Positions 43,420 to 47,888 of a stretch of DNA of 47,888 nucleotides are shown here, piece after piece. How positions within the stretch are numbered: the first letter of the stretch is position 1; the number at the start of each line of letters is the position of its first letter. The stretch comes from Candidatus Bathyarchaeota archaeon (lineage in GTDB: Archaea; Thermoproteota; Bathyarchaeia; 40CM-2-53-6). The translations under genes and the position numbers were made by a program. The stretch is taken from contig VBBQ01000013.1 in the NCBI GenBank assembly GCA_005888755.1, forward strand, positions 1-47,888, written 5' to 3'. Below the pieces are notes generated by a model. The model saw nothing but the letters and a program-made list of their open reading frames with translations, was not told where the DNA came from and ran no database searches.

Positions 43420-43444
43420 GTATATAGCTAGGGTAAATATATAC
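43420..43444. promoter_or_regulatory. Inverted repeat and TATA region of the AbrB-PhoU gene
   Basis: GTATATA and TATATAC form a perfect 7-bp inverted repeat with an 11-nt spacer. TAGCTA is present at the left junction, as in the pstS site. The right arm overlaps the TATA element (AATATATAC) about 28-35 nt upstream of ATG 43472, so binding there would repress. Candidate autoregulatory site. Confidence 0.5.
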
Positions 43445-43471
43445 ATAGACCAATGGAGATAGGCTCAGCAC

Positions 43472-44512
43472 ATGAAGCAGGTCGAGCTTCGAAGGCTCCA
43501 GATGACAGGGGGAGCAAGCTATACTGTTTCTCTTCCCAAGGATTGGGTAAAAGAACAAGGTCTCAAGGCGGGAGACGTTGTAGCAGTACTTCCACGGTCA
43601 GATTCGTCGCTTACTCTGGTTCCTCACGAGAAGATCCCAGCTAATCAGAGCAAGGGCGCGGAGGTTGTGCTCGCACCTTCAAAGGATCAGGATAGAGAGC
43701 AGATATTGAGAATTGTTGTCGCTCAGTATTTGGCAGGATATGATCTCATAAGGATACGATTTCCGACAGCGTCAAGGCCTGACCTCCGGACTTACATCAG
43801 AGAGGCCGCTCGAAGGATGTTCGTTGGATCCGAGATTATTGAAGAGTCTAAGGATGAGCTGATAGTTCAGTGCCTTTCGACTTATGGTGATTTCCCCGCG
43901 CCAAAGGTAATCTCAAGAATGAGTCTCATATCCAAACTCATGCTGCGCGACGCCGTGGAATCGCTGAAGAATAGAGATACCGCCCTCTCCGAGGAGATTA
44001 TTAAGAGAGACGAGGAAGTTGACCGGTTCTATCTGTTCTTGATACGACAATTAACGATGGCTGTATTGAACCGGAGCCTGATTCAGGAGATCGGGTTGTC
44101 GGACCCCCGAGATTGCCTGGTTTATCGAGTTGTTTCGAAGAGTCTTGAGAGAATCGCCGATCACGCGACAACCATAGCAAGAACGGCCTCAGAATTGGAG
44201 GCGCCTCTTCCACATCGTCTTGTCGACGACTTGTCTAAAGTAAGCGATTTGACCAGCTTGGTTCTAGAAGATGCTCTGAAATCCTTGACGAAAGTCGACG
44301 GAACCGTGGCTAACACTGCAATCGTGTCTGCCCAAAGAGTTGAGAAGGACGCTGAAGGCGTGATGGACAAGCTCTTCGATTTCCGTCTCAACCAGAAGAC
44401 TGTTGTCGCAGTAAGGCTGGCTCTTGAGAGCTTGAAACGCATCTCTGAGTACGGAGAGGACATTGCGGAAATGACCATTAATCTGACTGCGAGGAGAAGG
44501 GAACTTTACTGA
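43472..44512 (+). CDS. AbrB-PhoU phosphate uptake regulator
   Basis: Protein of 346 residues with an N-terminal swapped-hairpin AbrB/SpoVT-type DNA-binding domain (residues 1-48, GGASYTVSLPKDWVKEQGLKAGD) and two PhoU-type helical-bundle repeats. These have ERIADHATTIARTASELEAP near 232-251 and a C-terminal SLKRISEYGEDIAEMTINL. This archaeal PhoU-AbrB architecture is generally annotated as a phosphate uptake regulator. It is plus-strand, divergent from the small gene at 43126, and close to pstS. It is the best candidate for binding the two inverted repeats. Probably leaderless from the TATA at about 43437. Confidence 0.9.
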   Translation: MKQVELRRLQMTGGASYTVSLPKDWVKEQGLKAGDVVAVLPRSDSSLTLVPHEKIPANQSKGAEVVLAPSKDQDREQILRIVVAQYLAGYDLIRIRFPTASRPDLRTYIREAARRMFVGSEIIEESKDELIVQCLSTYGDFPAPKVISRMSLISKLMLRDAVESLKNRDTALSEEIIKRDEEVDRFYLFLIRQLTMAVLNRSLIQEIGLSDPRDCLVYRVVSKSLERIADHATTIARTASELEAPLPHRLVDDLSKVSDLTSLVLEDALKSLTKVDGTVANTAIVSAQRVEKDAEGVMDKLFDFRLNQKTVVAVRLALESLKRISEYGEDIAEMTINLTARRRELY

Positions 44513-44579
44513 CAGGTCGCTATCCGACCGTTTTTCCATGAACAGTTATTTAGACGAACATTTTGTCTGAGCTTGGTAG

Positions 44580-44689
44580 GCCGGGGTCGCCTAGCCTGGT
44601 AGGGCGTCGGATTGCTAAGCCAGATTGTTGGTTGCGGAGATCCGATGGGCCTTAGGCCCTCGTGGGTTCAAATCCCACCCCCGGCGCCA
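44580..44689 (+). tRNA. tRNA-Ser(GCU) with a 22-nt intron
   Basis: Acceptor stem GCCGGGG/CCCCGGC, discriminator G and encoded CCA (44687-44689). Anticodon stem TCGGA/TCCGA (44607-44611 and 44641-44645) with anticodon GCT at 44614-44616. T arm GTGGG-TTCAAAT-CCCAC. The long variable arm GGGCC-TTA-GGCCC (44647-44659) marks tRNA-Ser. The intron 44618-44639 follows position 37. TTGC pairs with GCGG as a 4-bp helix between 3-nt bulges TAA and AGA, a canonical bulge-helix-bulge splice site. A TATA-like GTTATTTAG lies about 30-35 nt upstream. Confidence 0.95.
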
Positions 44690-44907
44690 TCAGCTTTAAC
44701 ACGCACAATCCTACAAGACTTCTAGACTTGTCTTGAATCCGCTATGCCATCAGTGACGGATTCTAAGGAATCTAAACCTCGTTCCAGCAACCCTTACCGA
44801 ATAGGATCGTGGAATTGAGAGGCCTAACCGTAAAAACCGATCCCGAGGCCTTAGCCCAGGTCTCATCTTAAATATCGGATTTACCCCGAAAATCTTCGGG
44901 GGAATCT

Positions 44908-45153
44908 ATGAGCACAAGCTGTCCAAAATGCGGCGTCGAGGTATCAAGCCCACCGGAGCGAGAGTGGAGATTCCAGCGGTACCATGTTTCAAGGTTTAGA
45001 TGCGAGCGCGGGGACAAATTCAACTTTTATTCTGGAGTTGACAGGTCATTCACCATTCCGAGATCGGCGCGAGACCTTAACCGCTGTAGGTCGTGCGAGA
45101 CTGACAATCCCCGTGAAGCCGTTTACTGTAAGAATTGCGGAACCAAACTCTAG
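44908..45153 (+). CDS. Zinc-ribbon protein
   Basis: Protein of 81 residues with three zinc-ribbon pieces: CPKCG near residues 5-9, CERGDKFNFY near 32-41 (one Cys in a possible second knuckle) and CRSCETDNPREAVYCKNCGTKL at the C-terminus, partly a standard double CxxC. TATA-like TTAAATATC lies about 30-40 nt upstream of ATG 44908. A seven-T run follows 11 nt after the stop. Function unknown; DNA/RNA binding likely. Confidence 0.65.
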   Translation: MSTSCPKCGVEVSSPPEREWRFQRYHVSRFRCERGDKFNFYSGVDRSFTIPRSARDLNRCRSCETDNPREAVYCKNCGTKL

Positions 45154-45164
45154 GCAACTTCAAC

Positions 45165-45171
45165 TTTTTTT
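45165..45171 (+). terminator. Oligo-T terminator after the zinc-ribbon gene
   Basis: Seven T residues 11 nt after the stop of the zinc-ribbon gene. Confidence 0.45.
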
Positions 45172-45211
45172 GTTACAATGAATTCACAGAATCGAGAAGA
45201 GCGAGCCCTCG

Positions 45212-45814
45212 GTGCTCCATGATCCAGGTGGATTCTACCCCCTATTTCATGGCCGGAGGCTAGAAATTGCTCGCGGATTATTGAACACTCGCAGAGCTCT
45301 TGCTTTGGATGTGGGGTGCGGAACAGGCTTCCTGAGCTCAATAGGTCTGACTGATGCCGTCGGCATGGACATCCGTTCGAGTCGAGCGGTAACCGTTCGG
45401 GCGTCTGCGGAAAATCTTCCATTCAGAGACCAGGTTTTCGACCTTGTCTTTGCCGGCGAAGTCTTGGAGCACCTTAATGCGCCGGCCCAAGCTCTTGACG
45501 AATGGGTCCGGGTGCTTCGCGCGGGTGGGATGCTGGGCCTTTCGACACCGAACGGACGTCTTGTCAAACTTGAAGGAAACCATCCTGAACACAAGCACCT
45601 CTTCACAGCGGGAGACCTCCAGAACTCTCTGGCACGACGAGGAATCAATCATGTCAAAGTGAAGAGCATCTTCATTGGCTCAGTATCAGGTAGACGTCTC
45701 TTTCGGTTTCTGCCTTGGAGGACTCTCAAACTGTTTCTGCTACATTTTCCAGTACCGTCAGCGATGTCGTATGATCTGTTCTTGTCCGGGATGAAAGTCC
45801 CAGATGCTTCATAG
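45212..45814 (+). CDS. Class I SAM-dependent methyltransferase
   Basis: Methyltransferase-11/UbiE-like protein, 200 residues from GTG 45212. Motif I ALDVGCGTGFLSSIG (about 30-44), then DAVGMDIRSSRAV, ENLPFRDQVFDLVFAGEVLEHL (67-88, partly) and LRAGGMLGLSTPN. Length and layout are normal for a small-molecule or lipid methyltransferase. The substrate is not visible. An earlier ATG in another frame (45179) would not give the domain. Confidence 0.85.
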   Translation: MLHDPGGFYPLFHGRRLEIARGLLNTRRALALDVGCGTGFLSSIGLTDAVGMDIRSSRAVTVRASAENLPFRDQVFDLVFAGEVLEHLNAPAQALDEWVRVLRAGGMLGLSTPNGRLVKLEGNHPEHKHLFTAGDLQNSLARRGINHVKVKSIFIGSVSGRRLFRFLPWRTLKLFLLHFPVPSAMSYDLFLSGMKVPDAS

Positions 45815-45972
45815 GCTCTGTTACAAGACGCAAACTAGGTGGGGGACTGACCCTCGTCTGTTGGTGAGTATCAGACTAGGTTGCTTCACAAATCCGGGTG
45901 TTTGCTCGTCCAAGGATCTTAGAGCGACGCGTGAACGAGAATTCCTACGGGGGACAACGAGGAAGTGGGTCT

Positions 45973-46110
45973 TTTGAAAGCTTCAACCAGGTTCTGTTAA
46001 CTCTTCGTCGGTTGAGTTAGCTTCGGGGCATCGACTCCGGGGATTACCGTAGGCGTCGGGTTCCCCTTCACAGCTTCAGCTGCTCTGCCTTGCGCTTCTA
46101 TCGGAGGCCG
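45973..46110 (-). ncRNA. Putative IS605 guide RNA scaffold overlapping the tnpB end
   Basis: The minus-strand segment at the 3' end of tnpB is strongly conserved with the remnant at 25486-25600, at DNA level. It ends in TTGAAGCTTTCAA at 45985-45973, a short palindrome resembling the right-end cleavage region after which TnpB guide RNAs acquire their targeting sequence. That position relative to the gene is where such RNAs are normally encoded. Inferred from conservation and location only. Confidence 0.4.
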
Positions 46111-47196
46111 GGAACGTGCGAACCTCACCCGTCCCCGCCGAGCCAGGATAACAGCTGCCACCCTGTCCCGGTCCATTACTATTCGACATTTTCCGCACCA
46201 GAGCTTACGTCCCAGTCTCTTGTCCGATTGGAGTCTCTCCCCGCATCTTGGACAAGTCACACTGGACCCTCTGGTCTCACGCCTAGACAGATGAATAATG
46301 GGTAGGCCTATCCAACTGGCCTTATACTCTAACTATCGCTGGGCCATACTGAAGCTCCACCCGGTCATCCTGCCCCGATGTCTTCTACCTTGCCCGTTAC
46401 CCTTCCGGTACAGACGGCGTATTCCTAGAATATCTTCCAGTACTATTGCCTGTCTCCGCTGGACCGCTGTTTCCACAACTGTCTTCGTGGCTGTGTGGAG
46501 GAGATGACCTGTCCTAGCGGTTCTGCGTTCTCCATACTTTGAGGCTAAGACCCTTCTAATCCTCGCATCGTCCCGTTTGAAAGATGCGACTATACGCATC
46601 GTAGTACTGGCTATACGCACTGTCTTCGAGAGGTCGTAGTGATGTGTCTCCTCGTCGTTTCCGACTGTGCGATTACGAAGATTACGGTCAACCCCAACTG
46701 TCGATACGCACTCTATCCCGGGAGCCTCTCGGGCGATGGAGAGGGAGAGCCTGTTCCGGGTCAGAGTGAAAGAACGCACCTCAACTCCTGGTTGAGAAAT
46801 GATCGCTAGAGTATGCTCGGTCAGGGGTAGCCTGAGATGCTTACCTCTCGATATAGGAATCTCCAGCCCCCCACTATTGACCTTGAAACCATAACAGGAG
46901 ACGAGACAGGGTCTGACAACATAAGGGATTCTAGTGGAGAAGGCTCTCCTGAGAGACTTCTTCCTAGCTGCTAGTATTCCAGCGGCCCGGGATATGGCGC
47001 AGAGCTTGTAGCAGCTGGGAGAATCATAATGGTCCAACTGATTATAGGAGAGTAGAGAGAGGCTTCTAAGCGACGACGCGTCGTTCACCAGACCGATACG
47101 TGTAGAATCGTTAACCATCCTCCTGAACACTTCCAGCAATCCTAAGACCTCGCTTGGTGGAACATAGAATTGCCCAACCGACTTTATGGACAACAC
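45997..47196 (-). pseudogene. tnpB: IS605-type TnpB with one in-frame amber codon
   Basis: RNA-guided nuclease-like TnpB, 400 codons. The N-terminal half has a helical REC/wedge region. RuvC-I is STVGVDRNLRNR, RuvC-II IVLEDILGIR, the zinc finger is CPRCGERL and CGKCRI, and RuvC-III is MDRDRVAA. All catalytic Asp/Glu positions are present. The frame is interrupted once, by TAG at 46335-46333 after GWSFSMAQR; the same frame continues LEYKASWIGLPIIHLSRRE and into the zinc finger. One point mutation, such as CAG to TAG, would explain it. No tnpA transposase is nearby. A tail with GNPTPTVIPGVD recurs in the remnant at 25414. Confidence 0.85.
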
Positions 47197-47315
47197 GACA
47201 AGACGATGAGTCCAGACCCAAGGCTATGACTCAGAGAGGCATCCAACGATAAGCTCAACAGTTGGTGAAGGAGACTCTGCTCCCAATTAGGCTGCATACC
47301 GAGAATTATCGGTGG

Positions 47316-47873
47316 CTAGTTGGCAGGGACCTTTACGGCTTTGAGGCCCTGGTTATCCAGTCTCAGCTGAAGCGCGAACGCTCCGTGGAGCGCGCCCAAG
47401 AATCTGGGCTCCATAGTGTTGACGTTGGCCAAGAATAGGGCCGTAGCGTTTGGGACGCTGAGTAGGTCGATCAGCTGTTTGATTCCGGAATAGACTTGTT
47501 CCCAACGTTCACCCCTGATCAGTTCAGCGATGCTGTCGAAGACGAAGCTTGCCCCTGAGTTCTTGCTGTTATCTATGAAATCCGATAATACTGCAGCAAC
47601 GAGTCCAAGCTCCTTGTCTGGAATTTGCATTTCACCGTCAGGTAATTCGTCGGGGACAGAAATCAATGAGGACGCGGCAATGATCTTGATCATTCTCTTT
47701 CCCTTGATGGCTCTGTAGAGCTTGCTGGACTTGGTGGTGAACAGGACGCAGAGTTCGGCGTTGCTGATTCCCTCGGCTAGGAACTTGTCAACCATGGCCT
47801 CATAGTTGGAGCTCGTCTCGTACTCTAGTAGTATGATTGATCCCCGAATTTTCTGATGGTCAAGTTCGACCAT
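47316..47873 (-). CDS. KaiC/RecA-like protein without a P-loop
   Basis: Protein of 185 residues resembling a RecA-fold ATPase core. It has GSIILLEYETSSNYEAMVDKFLAEG at the position of the P-loop but no GxxxxGK[ST], so ATP binding is doubtful. Later strands fit the fold (LCVLFTTK, SFVFDSIAELI, TALFLANVN near the Walker B and sensor positions). This is the archaeal KaiC-like family with decayed nucleotide site, often a signalling partner. The ATG at 47873 is used; the true start may lie beyond the window edge. Confidence 0.6.
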   Translation of the reverse strand: MVELDHQKIRGSIILLEYETSSNYEAMVDKFLAEGISNAELCVLFTTKSSKLYRAIKGKRMIKIIAASSLISVPDELPDGEMQIPDKELGLVAAVLSDFIDNSKNSGASFVFDSIAELIRGERWEQVYSGIKQLIDLLSVPNATALFLANVNTMEPRFLGALHGAFALQLRLDNQGLKAVKVPAN

Positions 47874-47888
47874 GGAAGAGAATGGGTC

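Noticed and set aside
46333-46335. Amber codon in tnpB read as pyrrolysine
   Set aside because: No pyrrolysine machinery is seen in the window, and several genes here end in TAG; a point mutation is simpler.
1-47888. CRISPR array or Cas genes
   Set aside because: No regularly spaced direct repeats of 20-40 bases and no Cas protein motifs were found. The only RNA-guided element is TnpB.

Overview
The window looks like a chromosome segment of a TACK archaeon, most likely related to Thaumarchaeota/Nitrososphaeria. The evidence is an RNA polymerase operon in archaeal order (rpoH, rpoB, rpoA, L30e, nusA-like, then rps12), one unsplit rpoA reading frame of about 1281 residues, TATA elements 24-30 nt upstream of apparently leaderless starts, frequent TTG/GTG starts, and a tRNA-Ser(GCU) with a bulge-helix-bulge intron. 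Group and species cannot be fixed from the sequence alone.

Layout. 1-4.1 kb: an MBL-fold hydrolase, a LAGLIDADG endonuclease lying between two copies of the 3' end of a superoxide dismutase gene, an HExxH protein and small hypotheticals. 4.1-8.3 kb: an ArsB/NhaD-type permease, a DUF47 PhoU-like protein and two tandem PiT permeases. 9.0-13.9 kb: two surface phosphoesterases, one with six PKD domains and a frameshift before its membrane anchor. 14-20 kb: cystathionine gamma-lyase/synthase and cystathionine beta-synthase-like genes, several decayed genes (ABC ATPase, KaiC-like ATPase, a frameshifted membrane protein), a winged-helix regulator and small helical proteins. 20.2-25 kb: a stand-alone Lrp ligand-binding domain followed by kdpABC. 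25-28.2 kb: a TnpB tail remnant, a zinc ribbon, gcvT, an overlooked 53-residue zinc-finger protein and rps12. 28.6-36.8 kb: the RNA polymerase operon, with an apparent frameshift near the rpoB start. 36.9-37.8 kb: an orphan DNA methyltransferase. 38.3-44.5 kb: phoU-pstB-pstA-pstC-pstS on the minus strand, and an AbrB-PhoU regulator on the plus strand. 44.6-47.9 kb: tRNA-Ser, a zinc ribbon, a SAM methyltransferase, an IS605-type tnpB carrying one in-frame amber codon, and a RecA/KaiC-like protein without a P-loop.

How it fits together. Phosphate acquisition is the main theme. Secreted, membrane-anchored phosphoesterases could release phosphate at the surface, PiT/DUF47 would give low-affinity uptake, and PstSCAB-PhoU would give high-affinity uptake. 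An AbrB-PhoU protein is a candidate transcriptional regulator. Inverted repeats with the same 11-nt spacer lie at the pstS promoter and at that regulator's own promoter, so they are candidate operators. kdpABC adds high-affinity potassium uptake.

The most notable items for follow-up are the endonuclease flanked by sod-end copies, the matched inverted repeats in the phosphate region, the amber-interrupted tnpB with a conserved 3' segment that recurs 20 kb away, a noncoding repeat shared by two intergenic regions, and frameshifts in rpoB and the PKD phosphoesterase that may be real or assembly errors.
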